This document shows, in pieces, positions 1-7,969 of a stretch of 7,969 nucleotides of DNA; position 1 is the first letter of the stretch; every line of letters starts with the position of its first letter. The notes under the pieces were generated by a model, which saw only the letters and a program-made list of their open reading frames with translations, was not told where the DNA came from and did no database searches. The DNA is from Rickettsiales bacterium. Its GTDB lineage: Bacteria > Pseudomonadota > Alphaproteobacteria > Rickettsiales > UBA1997. The stretch is from positions 1 through 7,969 of the forward strand of contig CANEUR010000042.1 of the NCBI GenBank assembly GCA_947441875.1. Reading direction: 5' to 3'. Position numbers and translations under genes: made by a program.

Positions 1-389
1 AATTCGGAAGCAATAAAAATATTTGTGTTAAAAATGCCTTTGGCAATTACCCCTTGTTTTTCTTTAAATAAATCAGGCAATATGCCTTTGTATGAAATAA
101 TAAGCTCTTCTAAATTATCGGTAATAATAAATTTAGTGTTTAAACTATCAAGCTTCACTACTGAATTTAATTTAACCAATCCCCCAACTCTAATAATTTT
201 TTGCGGTTTTAATTGTTGAGTATTGTAAGCCTGCCAAAATTCGGTTGGAGCATAAAAAAATAATAGATTTTGTTGAAAATTATTGATAATAAACCATAAA
301 GAAAACAAAGACATCAAAAAAACCCCTGTAACAAAAAATAACCTGTGTTGTTTATGGTTTATTTTGTTTTTTTTCTGGTGTTTTACCAT
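1..389 (-). CDS. ccmE: Cytochrome c maturation protein CcmE (haem chaperone), 3' end outside window
   Basis: CcmE is a periplasmic, membrane-anchored haem chaperone of System I cytochrome c biogenesis; it takes haem from CcmC/CcmD and passes it to the CcmF/H ligation complex. The frame starts at an ATG (389-387) and gives 129 residues before the window edge. After a basic N-terminus (residues 1-16) comes a membrane anchor of about residues 17-36. The family hallmarks follow: FYAPTE (45-50), RVGGLV (67-72), FIITDN (87-92) and the block from YKGILPDLF (100-108) through QGVIAKG (112-118), ending at FIASE. The haem-binding histidine (in the family LAKHDENY segment) would lie just past the edge, so it cannot be checked. 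The start lies inside ccmD (38-bp overlap, different frame), suggesting translational coupling. No strong Shine-Dalgarno sequence is visible. Confidence 0.93.
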   Translation of the reverse strand, partial: MVKHQKKNKINHKQHRLFFVTGVFLMSLFSLWFIINNFQQNLLFFYAPTEFWQAYNTQQLKPQKIIRVGGLVKLNSVVKLDSLNTKFIITDNLEELIISYKGILPDLFKEKQGVIAKGIFNTNIFIASE

Positions 390-513
390 AAAGCTTTTGA
401 TAATATTTTTTTTCTAAGGCAAAATAGGTAATTACTGATTTTATTAAAGTAATCAGGAGAATAAAAGAAGTAATTAAATAAGAGCTAAAAACAAATAAAG
501 AATAATCTTTCAT
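352..513 (-). CDS. ccmD: Haem exporter protein CcmD, small membrane protein
   Basis: This short gene encodes 53 residues, beginning MKDYSLFVFSSYLITSF and ending in a lysine-rich tail (KTPEKKQNKP). It has one hydrophobic segment at about residues 6-30, followed by a polar, basic stretch with Tyr-Tyr. That is the plan of CcmD: an aromatic N-terminus with a (V/F)xSSY-like motif, one membrane helix and a charged cytoplasmic tail. CcmD helps release holo-CcmE from the CcmABC complex. The gene starts 3 bp after the gyrB stop codon, and its 3' end overlaps the start of ccmE by 38 bp. The ccmE neighbour is the strongest support, because CcmD sequences are short and poorly conserved. The start has no clear ribosome binding site, so translation may depend on ribosomes finishing gyrB. 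Confidence 0.82.
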   Translation of the reverse strand: MKDYSLFVFSSYLITSFILLITLIKSVITYFALEKKYYQKLYGKTPEKKQNKP

Positions 514-516
514 ATT

Positions 517-2940
<2,424 letters not shown>

Positions 2941-2951
2941 TTAAATGGTGT

Positions 2952-2978
2952 TTTGTAGGTAACTAATTTTCTAGTCAA
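2952..2978 (-). promoter_or_regulatory. Candidate sigma70-type promoter upstream of gyrB
   Basis: On the minus strand, TTGACT (2978-2973) is a good -35 match. It is followed after 15 bp by TACAAA (2957-2952), a weak -10 match, about 20 bp before the gyrB start. The spacing is shorter than the ideal 17 bp, and AT-rich DNA gives such matches by chance, so this is only a candidate. The roughly 120-bp gap between rodA and gyrB is large enough to hold a separate gyrB promoter. Confidence 0.22.
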
Positions 2979-3052
2979 TATATTTTAACCAACAAAAACT
3001 AAAAAGCAAATTGTTTTTTTGGTAATATTTTAGTAAGCGCAACAGTCTTAAT

Positions 3053-4186
3053 TTAGCTTCGCAAATCGGCATTGCTGTTTAAATCGATATTTAAAATCAT
3101 GCCAAAGCCAATCATCATAGAGCCAATAATTGTGCCACCATAAGAAACAAAAGGTAACGGAGCCCCTACCACAGGCAATAAGCCCATCACCATACCAATA
3201 TTAATAAACATATGCACAAAAAAAATGTTTATTACTCCCATAACTAAAAGTCTGCCGAATTCGTGCTTAGTTTTTAAAGCAATATTAATGCAAATACCAA
3301 TAATAGCACAATAAACAATAATTGTGCCAACCCCACCTAAAAAACCCAACTCTTCGGTAAGCATTGTAAAAATAAAATCAGTTTGTTTTTCTGGTAAAAA
3401 ATCGAGTTGACCTTGAGTGCCATTTAACAAGCCTTTACCAAACATTCCGCCAGAACCAATGGCGATTTTAGATTGAATAATATTGTAACCGCTACCTAAA
3501 GGATTACGACTAGGATCAAGAAATATAAGTATTCGTTCTTTTTGGTAAGTGTGTAGTAAAAAATGCCAAGCAAAAGGAATGGTTAGCAAAACTACCACTC
3601 CTGCCGAAATAAACTTCCACATTTTTACACCTGCTAAAAACAAAACCGAAATTCCTACCATAACCAAGATAGTAGCGGTACCCAAATCTGGTTGATGAAA
3701 AATAAAGGCTGCTGGCACTAAAATGAGTAATAAAGGCATAATTACAAACTGAATTTTACCAATATTTTTAGCATCGGTGTTGTAAAAATAGCGAGCCAAG
3801 GCAAACACAGTGCAAACCTTCATTAATTCAGAAGGTTGTATTTTAAGAGGGCCTAAACGAATCCATCTGGTTGCTCCCATGGCATTATGGCTTAATTGCT
3901 CCATAATATCAACAGTAATTACCATTGCCAAAGCAAGAGCATAAAACCAATAAGAAGCTTTAAACCAGATTTTAATATCGGTAATGGCAATTAGAATCAT
4001 TAGCGGAAAAAATAAACAAAAAAAGCCTATTTGTCGAATTGGCCACGGATAAAACGAGCCACCAGCAGCCGAATAAAGCACCACAAAGCCAATAAAAGCC
4101 AATGTAGTAATTAAAGCAACTAAAAGCCAGTTTAGGTTTTCTAGTTTTTGTAAAACCGACATTTTTTCTTGATTAAGAGAGGCCAT
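3053..4186 (-). CDS. rodA: RodA/MrdB, SEDS-family peptidoglycan glycosyltransferase
   Basis: RodA polymerises lipid II into glycan strands in the inner membrane, working with the transpeptidase PBP2 and the MreB elongation machinery. The protein is a polytopic membrane protein with SEDS motifs in order: GATRWIRLGPLKIQPSE before the central helices, FHQPDLGTA, NPLGSGYNIIQSKIAIGSGG, then LPEKQTDFIF with the conserved catalytic-type Asp, TEELGFLG, and PVVGAPLPFVSYGG near the C-terminus. That pattern fits RodA better than FtsW. The frame is open from a TTG at 4216, but I chose the ATG at 4186-4184 (377 residues), close to the usual length near 370. The ATG at 4162-4160, preceded by AAGAAAAA, is also possible. 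It is transcribed divergently from virB8 across about 110 bp of very AT-rich sequence in which I see no convincing promoter. RodA suggests the organism still builds peptidoglycan. Confidence 0.95.
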   Translation of the reverse strand: MASLNQEKMSVLQKLENLNWLLVALITTLAFIGFVVLYSAAGGSFYPWPIRQIGFFCLFFPLMILIAITDIKIWFKASYWFYALALAMVITVDIMEQLSHNAMGATRWIRLGPLKIQPSELMKVCTVFALARYFYNTDAKNIGKIQFVIMPLLLILVPAAFIFHQPDLGTATILVMVGISVLFLAGVKMWKFISAGVVVLLTIPFAWHFLLHTYQKERILIFLDPSRNPLGSGYNIIQSKIAIGSGGMFGKGLLNGTQGQLDFLPEKQTDFIFTMLTEELGFLGGVGTIIVYCAIIGICINIALKTKHEFGRLLVMGVINIFFVHMFINIGMVMGLLPVVGAPLPFVSYGGTIIGSMMIGFGMILNIDLNSNADLRS

Positions 4187-4296
4187 AGAGATGCTTAGAT
4201 AAAAAAAATAAACCAAGTATGAAATTTTACTTGATTAAAAATAAAATATTATTAAAGTTGTTTTAGTTTTTGTAAAGAAAAATTTAACATCATATA

Positions 4297-4971
4297 ATGT
4301 CTAACGATCAAAATTATAAAAAAGTTAAAACATGGTATTCTAATCGTTATCAAACTGTTTTTATACAGAGAAACATTTTGTTTTTATTATCTCTTATATC
4401 TATATTATCGGTAGCGGTTGCCGTAATGTTTGTTAAGCAAGTTTTGTCGTCAAAAACTCTTGAGCCTTATGTAATAGAGCTCGATAAATCAACTGGCATG
4501 ACCAAGCTTTTACAACAACCTAATAATAATAATTTAGGTGCGCCAATTGCTGGTTCTGGTAATGAGTTTAGTTCTCTTGAAAAATATTTTTTAAACGAAT
4601 TTGTGCATGCTTATTTTAGCTTTGATAAAGCTTCTTATGTGCAAAAAAAAGAAAAAATTCGCCTATTTTCTACTCCCAATATTAATTCTGGATTCTTATC
4701 AAAAGTGAATCCCGAAACCTTTAAAGAAGGCACTATCGAGGTAAGAGTTAAGAGTGTTGTTAAACAATCTGCAAATAAAGCTGTTCTTACCGTTATTAAG
4801 CAGGTAAATAACATACCAAATACTCCTTCTGGTAAAAAAATTGAAGAAGTTACTATTGATTTTAATTTTTATCCAGATGATAAAATATTCACCCCAGAAG
4901 AACGATTAATCAACCCATTGGGTTTTGAAGTTTCTGCTCTCGAAACCAAAGAAAAATTATATGAAGAATAA
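4297..4971 (+). CDS. virB8: Type IV secretion system protein VirB8
   Basis: VirB8 is a bitopic inner-membrane protein of the T4SS that helps assemble the channel and contacts VirB9 and VirB10. The 224 residues fit the family. A short cytoplasmic N-terminus carries KTWYSNRYQTVFIQRN (11-26), the typical (W)Y..RY...(V)QRN motif. One membrane helix follows at about 27-46, then PYVIELDKSTG (57-67), and a periplasmic NTF2-like domain ending in the family signature INPLGFEV (205-212). The gene sits directly before virB9, overlapping it by 11 bp, which is the conserved virB order. No strong Shine-Dalgarno sequence is seen upstream of the ATG. The similarity to VirB8 is seen in the sequence; assignment to a Rickettsiales vir homolog (rvh) type system is an inference from gene content. 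Confidence 0.93.
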   Translation: MSNDQNYKKVKTWYSNRYQTVFIQRNILFLLSLISILSVAVAVMFVKQVLSSKTLEPYVIELDKSTGMTKLLQQPNNNNLGAPIAGSGNEFSSLEKYFLNEFVHAYFSFDKASYVQKKEKIRLFSTPNINSGFLSKVNPETFKEGTIEVRVKSVVKQSANKAVLTVIKQVNNIPNTPSGKKIEEVTIDFNFYPDDKIFTPEERLINPLGFEVSALETKEKLYEE

Positions 4972-5848
4972 TTTTAACAAAAACTTATTTATTAATTTTT
5001 GCTACAAAGTTTTGGTAAAAGTTTTTTTAATGTTTTTTGCCCTAGTTAGTTTTACTTTTGCCCAAACTCCTATTACCACCGATTCGCGTATTCGTACTTT
5101 AGTTTATAATCCAAACGAAGTTTATGAGTTAAAATTTTATTATAATTATCAATCCTTCATTGAATTTGCCGAAGACGAAGAAATTGAAACCATCTCTATT
5201 GGCGAATCATTTGCTTGGAGACTCACCCCATCTGGCAAAAGATTGTTTATTAGGCCTTTGGCAGTGGCAGCTCATACCAATGTTACCATCATTAGTAATA
5301 AACGCACCTATCATTTCGATATTCGCTCCGACGAATACACTGGCAAAGCCGATGAAGATTTAGTTTATACTGTGCGGTTTTTTTATCCACAAATTGGGCA
5401 ATCTTTACCAATGCCACCACAACTCGCTTTACCAAATGTGGCAGTAAAAATACCAGCTCCTGTGCCAACAATTGCTCCTGCTCCTGTTGTTTTGCCTCCT
5501 GCTGATAATAGTCAAAATCCTAGAATCAGAATAGACGAGCCGTTGCCAGGTGTAATTGAGCGAAATCCAGAAAATAACGAACTAAACTTCGATTATAGTT
5601 TTGCAGGCAGTGCCGAAAACATTATGCCAACCAAGGTTTTTGATAATGGCATAGAAACCAGCTTTCAATTTACCAACGATAATTCAGTAATACCAACAAT
5701 CAGCTCTGTTGATGTTTCTGGTAAAGAAACTCAAACTACTTATGCCATACGCGATAAATATGTGGTGGTGCCAATGATTGCCAAGCAATTTACTTTACGA
5801 ATTGGCAACGATTTGTTGTGTATTTATAATATTAAATCACTTAAATAA
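4961..5848 (+). CDS. virB9: Type IV secretion system protein VirB9 (TrbG/CagX family)
   Basis: VirB9 forms part of the T4SS outer-membrane core complex with VirB7 and VirB10. I chose the ATG at 4961 (295 residues), which overlaps the virB8 stop by 11 bp; an upstream TTG at 4925 would add 12 unlikely residues. A signal peptide is clear: basic start, hydrophobic stretch about 17-33, probable cleavage after FTFA (34). The N-terminal domain carries DSRIRTLVYNPNEVYEL (41-57), then SIGESFAWRLTPSGKRLFIRP (79-99) and NKRTYHFDI (113-121). A proline-rich linker spans about 149-181. The C-terminal domain has NFDYSFAG, PTKVFDNGIETSFQF (223-237) and the terminal YVVVPMIAKQFTLRIGNDLLCIYN (267-290), all VirB9-like. 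The gene is complete. Normally virB10 follows closely; here an inverted-repeat-bounded insert begins 10 bp after the stop. Confidence 0.94.
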   Translation: MKNNFNKNLFINFCYKVLVKVFLMFFALVSFTFAQTPITTDSRIRTLVYNPNEVYELKFYYNYQSFIEFAEDEEIETISIGESFAWRLTPSGKRLFIRPLAVAAHTNVTIISNKRTYHFDIRSDEYTGKADEDLVYTVRFFYPQIGQSLPMPPQLALPNVAVKIPAPVPTIAPAPVVLPPADNSQNPRIRIDEPLPGVIERNPENNELNFDYSFAGSAENIMPTKVFDNGIETSFQFTNDNSVIPTISSVDVSGKETQTTYAIRDKYVVVPMIAKQFTLRIGNDLLCIYNIKSLK

Positions 5849-5858
5849 ACTTACGATA

Positions 5859-5874
5859 AGACTATTGCATCACT
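5859..5874 (+). repeat. Left 16-bp terminal inverted repeat of the DUF4116 cassette
   Basis: AGACTATTGCATCACT, an exact reverse complement of 7484-7499. It begins 10 bp after the virB9 stop codon. The identity breaks at the outer base (5858 is A where the symmetrical position would require G), and inward it decays into general AT-richness. Confidence 0.85.
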
Positions 5875-5890
5875 TTATTATTAATTATTA

Positions 5891-5895
5891 AAAGG
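5891..5895 (+). promoter_or_regulatory. Ribosome binding site of the DUF4116 gene
   Basis: AAAGG lies 8 bp before the ATG at 5904. It is the clearest Shine-Dalgarno-like match before any start in this window, and it supports this start codon. The 30 bp between the left repeat and the start leave little room for a full promoter, so transcription may come from the virB8-virB9 side. Confidence 0.5.
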
Positions 5896-5903
5896 CATTA
5901 AAT

Positions 5904-7481
5904 ATGACAACAAAATTAGAAATACTTATTGAATTTTGTAAACAGCAAAAAGAAGTATCAAAAAAATCGCAGCCACTATTAGGGGTGGCAGAATTAGAAG
6001 AAATATTAGCAAAAGAATTAAAAATAACAAAATCAAAAGAAGAATTATTGGTCAAGTTAATGGCAGAATTATCAGCAATCTTAACATCTGTTTCAGAATC
6101 GTCAATAGAGAAAAAAGATGTTGTAATACCAGATGAAACACAGTTGTTAGAACAAATAAAAGAAAATCCCGACATTTTAAAATATTCCGATTTGGCAAAC
6201 GATGTAACTTTTATGTTAAAAGCGATATGGAAAAATCCTATTTCTATAAAATATTCGGGGCTAGTAAACGATGTAACTTTTATGTTAAAAGCGATACCGG
6301 GAAATCCTATCGTTTTCATGTTTGCTAGCGATGAGTTGAAAAAAAATAAAGAGGTAGTTTTGGCGGCGGTAAAATATTATGATGCTATGCGAGGAAGTGA
6401 CACTAATGATAGGCAAGCAAGTCAAGATGAGCAATATGAAAACTTACTAAATATTTATAATAGCTTCTTAGATCTTTGTCAAGATTCACAATATGGTTCA
6501 CAAGGATTTTCAAAAAAAAACTCACAAACAAGTTTACAAAAAAATGTAAAAATAATTTTATCCGAAATTGCACAAGAAATTATCTGTAGTGGTGGTTTTT
6601 TACAGCTTGTTGACCTCCCTTTCCGAGCAGATAAAGAGGTAGTTTTAGAAGCAGTGAAAGCATGTGGCTATTCCTTGCAATATGCCAGCCCAGAGTTACA
6701 AGCAGATAAAGAGGTAGTTTTAAAAGCGGTGAGGACAGATCCTTTTGCTCTAGCACATGCCAGCCCAGAGTTAAGAGCAGATAAAGAGTTAGTTTTAGAA
6801 GCGGTGAAGATAGAACGTTCTGCTCTAGAATATGCCAGCCCAGAGTTATTAGCAGATAAAGAGGTAGTTATGACGGCACTAAATACAGATAGTCTCGAAT
6901 ATTCTCCGATCATCTCATATGTTAGCCCAGAGTTGCGAGCAGATCCAGATGTAATATTAGCAGCGGTGAAGAACGATTACAAGAATTTACAATATGCTGA
7001 TAAAAGCTTAAATGAAGATCCGCATTTTCTTTTAGAATTATTAAAAGTAGCAAAATTAAAGCCCGAAGCGATTTCAGAATATGTCGATCCTACATTAATG
7101 GAAAAAATATATTTGGCAAAAAGAGAAGAAGTTATGGTGGAAATGCAGAAAGATCCATATTATTTCTACAGTGTCGATCGGCAATTTGCTGATACTTTAC
7201 GAGAAGATAAAGTTTTTATTTTAGAGGTAATGAAGCTTAATGGTTTGGCTTTAAAGTGTTTCGCAGATCCATTCAAATTGTATGATGCAAGAACAAAAGT
7301 TTGGTCAGCAGATAAAGAGGTAGTTTTAGTAGCGGTGAAGCAAAATAGAGATGCTTTTCGATATGCTAGTAATGAATTAAAAAACGATCCAGATGTAATT
7401 TTGGCAGCCCAACAAGTACCTGTATCAGTACAGCCAATACAAGCTCAACAACAAGCACCTAAATTGGTGCAGCTAATATAA
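5904..7481 (+). CDS. DUF4116 repeat protein, possible T4SS effector or symbiosis factor
   Basis: The 525-residue protein is built mostly from repeats of about 23-25 residues with the consensus ADKEVVLEAVK....AL.YASPEL., the DUF4116 pattern. Clear units begin at about 242, 267, 292, 317, 346 and 468 (ADKEVVL or DPDVIL cores), with degenerate ones between, including 371-446. An earlier pair, ILKYSDLANDVTFMLKAI and SIKYSGLVNDVTFMLKAI, starts at about 91 and 114. The N-terminus (1-70) is charged and probably helical; the tail (about 503-522) is rich in Gln and Pro. There is no signal peptide or membrane segment, so the product is cytoplasmic unless secreted by another route. DUF4116 proteins are known from Legionella-like and other host-associated bacteria, and their function is not settled. 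Its place between T4SS genes makes an effector role worth testing, but position alone does not prove it; it could be cargo of the cassette. Confidence 0.85.
   Translation: MTTKLEILIEFCKQQKEVSKKSQPLLGVAELEEILAKELKITKSKEELLVKLMAELSAILTSVSESSIEKKDVVIPDETQLLEQIKENPDILKYSDLANDVTFMLKAIWKNPISIKYSGLVNDVTFMLKAIPGNPIVFMFASDELKKNKEVVLAAVKYYDAMRGSDTNDRQASQDEQYENLLNIYNSFLDLCQDSQYGSQGFSKKNSQTSLQKNVKIILSEIAQEIICSGGFLQLVDLPFRADKEVVLEAVKACGYSLQYASPELQADKEVVLKAVRTDPFALAHASPELRADKELVLEAVKIERSALEYASPELLADKEVVMTALNTDSLEYSPIISYVSPELRADPDVILAAVKNDYKNLQYADKSLNEDPHFLLELLKVAKLKPEAISEYVDPTLMEKIYLAKREEVMVEMQKDPYYFYSVDRQFADTLREDKVFILEVMKLNGLALKCFADPFKLYDARTKVWSADKEVVLVAVKQNRDAFRYASNELKNDPDVILAAQQVPVSVQPIQAQQQAPKLVQLI
6179..6316 (+). 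repeat. Tandem 69-bp duplication inside the DUF4116 gene (2 units)
   Basis: Two units of 69 bp (6179-6247 and 6248-6316) encode two 23-residue protein repeats. A 31-bp core is identical in both (6197-6227 and 6266-6296), including third codon positions, while the flanks differ. A weaker partial third unit may precede them. Confidence 0.8.
6626..6925 (+). repeat. Tandem 75-bp repeats inside the DUF4116 gene (about 4 units)
   Basis: Units start at 6626, 6701, 6776 and 6851, each opening with AGCAGATAAAGAG and containing a close match to CCAGCCCAGAGTT. Each encodes a 25-residue DUF4116 repeat. The next unit is displaced by 87 bp (about 6938), and a further copy of the opening sequence occurs at about 7307. 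The strict 75-bp spacing and conserved synonymous sites suggest recent tandem expansion or homogenisation. Confidence 0.82.
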
Positions 7482-7483
7482 TT

Positions 7484-7499
7484 AGTGATGCAATAGTCT
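7484..7499 (-). repeat. Right 16-bp terminal inverted repeat of the DUF4116 cassette
   Basis: AGTGATGCAATAGTCT on the plus strand is the exact reverse complement of 5859-5874. It begins 3 bp after the DUF4116 stop codon and shares its last four bases with the palindrome at 7496-7510. Confidence 0.85.
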
Positions 7500-7510
7500 C
7501 AAGTTGAGAC
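7496..7510. repeat. Short palindrome (7-bp arms, 1-bp centre) at the cassette edge
   Basis: GTCTCAA-G-TTGAGAC reads the same on both strands except for the central base. Its left arm overlaps the outer end of the right terminal repeat. The loop is too short for a good RNA hairpin, and no T-run follows directly, so it is a poor intrinsic terminator. A protein-binding site, or the junction of two GAGAC-type element ends, would fit better. Confidence 0.6.
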
Positions 7511-7625
7511 CGTTGATTTTATTGTATCTATGTTATAAAATAAAGTATCATTAATTTAACAAAGGCTCTAGACAATTTTAGTTGATTTTAATATCTGCTA
7601 AAGCCATAATTTGTCTAAATGACAC
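7511..7625. other. Apparently non-coding AT-rich spacer
   Basis: The stretch between the palindrome and the 13-bp array has stops in every plus-strand frame. Read on the minus strand it gives only a short tail (MALADIKIN) before a stop. I see no tRNA-like fold or recognisable gene remnant. A weak inverted match (GGCTCTAG against CTAAAGCC) lies near 7564-7607. It may be remains of the original virB9-virB10 junction or of an older insertion. Confidence 0.4.
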
Positions 7626-7729
7626 TTGGGCAAAACAATTGGGCAAAACAATTGGGCAAAAAAATTGGGCAAAACAATTGGGCAAAACAATTGGGCAAAA
7701 CAATTGGGCAAAACAATTGGGCAAAACAA
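7626..7729 (+). repeat. Eight direct tandem copies of a 13-bp unit
   Basis: TTGGGCAAAACAA is repeated eight times without spacers. Seven copies are identical; the third (7652-7664) has one change, C to A at 7662. Each junction forms CAATTG. The unit length is not a multiple of three, so all three frames on either strand read the same cyclic 13-residue peptide and none contains a stop within the array; this explains the open frames here without implying a gene. The near-identity points to recent slippage expansion. Confidence 0.95.
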
Positions 7730-7737
7730 GTATATAA

Positions 7738-7969
7738 AACATTCCCATATTTAATCTAGCACTATTATTAAACAATTATAATAGCCTTGATAGAGTAACC
7801 AAAAATTATACCAGTCAATCTTATTTGGCAAAACCGCAGGTTATTTCGGCTATCAAAAACGGCAACAACTCGAGTTTTTACATTAATTCTAAACTAGAAG
7901 AAACTCAAAATACCACTTCTTCGCTTAATACTTCATTAGAACGATATCTAGAAATAGGCACTTCTTTTG
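7738..7969 (+). CDS. virB10: VirB10-like T4SS protein, partial; apparently lacks its N-terminal part (possible pseudogene)
   Basis: The frame follows a TAA at 7735-7737 and is open to the window end. Its residues from SLDRVTKNYTSQSYLAKP on look coding, and the last ones, SLERYLEIGTSF, resemble the VirB10 segment where a Leu-x-(x)-Gly-Thr turn opens the C-terminal outer-membrane barrel domain (family form: L..GT.I...L.T.I). VirB10 is the T4SS scaffold spanning both membranes, and it normally follows virB9. There is no ATG or GTG in the visible frame; a TTG at 7825 is the only usual start candidate. No cytoplasmic N-terminus, inner-membrane helix or proline-rich stretch can be found between virB9 and here. 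The gene is thus either 5'-truncated by rearrangement, or the visible part starts from an unusual codon. The family call rests on a short match plus gene order. Confidence 0.5.

Larger units (their letters stand above)
5859..7499. mobile_element. Putative inverted-repeat-bounded single-gene cassette (no transposase)
   Basis: The segment is bounded by a perfect 16-bp inverted repeat: AGACTATTGCATCACT at the left (5859-5874), with its reverse complement at the right (7484-7499). Inside is only the DUF4116 gene, which starts 30 bp after the left repeat and stops 3 bp before the right one. The ends resemble insertion-sequence terminal repeats (minus-strand right end reads GAGACTATTGCATCAC), so a non-autonomous element moved by a transposase supplied elsewhere is the simplest idea. 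It lies between virB9 and a virB10-like frame, where no gene is normally found. I see no target-site duplication: the flanks are TTACGATA on the left and CAAGTTGA on the right. Mobility is therefore inferred, not shown. Confidence 0.55.

Noticed and set aside
25..219. Plus-strand open frame of 64 codons
   Set aside because: It lies antisense to ccmE, whose minus-strand product carries recognisable family motifs throughout this stretch.
4293..4298. Perfect TATAAT as a virB8 promoter
   Set aside because: It overlaps the virB8 ATG, so transcription from it would begin after the start codon; there is also no good -35 at the right distance.
5160..5363. Plus-strand open frame of 67 codons
   Set aside because: It lies in another frame inside virB9, over its conserved N-terminal domain.
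5888..6319. Minus-strand open frame of 143 codons
   Set aside because: It is antisense to the DUF4116 gene; its internal repeats only mirror the 69-bp duplication on the plus strand.
6668..6913. Minus-strand open frame of 81 codons
   Set aside because: It mirrors the 75-bp repeats of the DUF4116 gene and has no independent coding signs.
5851..7507. Target-site duplication around the inverted-repeat cassette
   Set aside because: Bases outside the two repeats were compared for several possible element boundaries and no matching direct repeat was found.
7496..7510. Intrinsic terminator after the DUF4116 gene
   Set aside because: The hairpin would have a one-base loop and no T-run directly after it.
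7626..7729. CRISPR array
   Set aside because: The units are 13 bp and directly adjacent with no unique spacers, so this is a simple tandem repeat.
7578..7775. Minus-strand open frame of 65 codons with a cyclic Cys/Pro/Phe-rich repeat
   Set aside because: It is kept open by the stop-free 13-bp array; 13-bp units read in any frame give a 13-residue cycle without needing selection.

Overview
The window is AT-rich bacterial DNA. It looks like an alphaproteobacterium with an obligate intracellular lifestyle, most likely a member of Rickettsiales or a similar protist endosymbiont. This is inferred from the mix of genes: System I cytochrome c maturation (ccmD, ccmE), gyrB, rodA, and a virB8-virB9-(virB10-like) block of a type IV secretion system (T4SS), together with a DUF4116 repeat protein of the kind common in amoeba- and protist-associated bacteria. 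No 16S rRNA or other decisive taxonomic marker is present.

Left half, minus strand (1-4186). Read in the direction of transcription, the order is rodA (SEDS peptidoglycan polymerase for cell elongation), a gap of about 120 bp, gyrB (DNA gyrase subunit B), ccmD (small membrane protein for haem handling) starting 3 bp after the gyrB stop, and ccmE (periplasmic haem chaperone). ccmE overlaps the end of ccmD by 38 bp and runs off the window edge. These are housekeeping genes; gyrB-ccmD-ccmE are packed closely enough to be one transcript.

Right half, plus strand (4297-7969). virB8 and virB9 overlap by 11 bp and encode the inner-membrane bitopic protein and the outer-membrane-core protein of a T4SS. 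virB10 would normally follow at once. Instead there is a 1641-bp segment bounded by a perfect 16-bp inverted repeat (5859-5874 and 7484-7499). It holds one gene, a 525-residue DUF4116 repeat protein that fills almost the whole interval: its start is 30 bp inside the left repeat and its stop 3 bp before the right one. After it come about 240 bp of apparently non-coding sequence with a short palindrome and an array of eight 13-bp direct repeats, then an open frame running off the window end whose product resembles the middle of VirB10. That frame has no ATG start and no N-terminal membrane segment in view.

The main point of interest is this interruption of a conserved T4SS operon by a compact, transposase-free, inverted-repeat-bounded single-gene cassette, with the 13-bp array and a seemingly beheaded virB10-like gene beside it.
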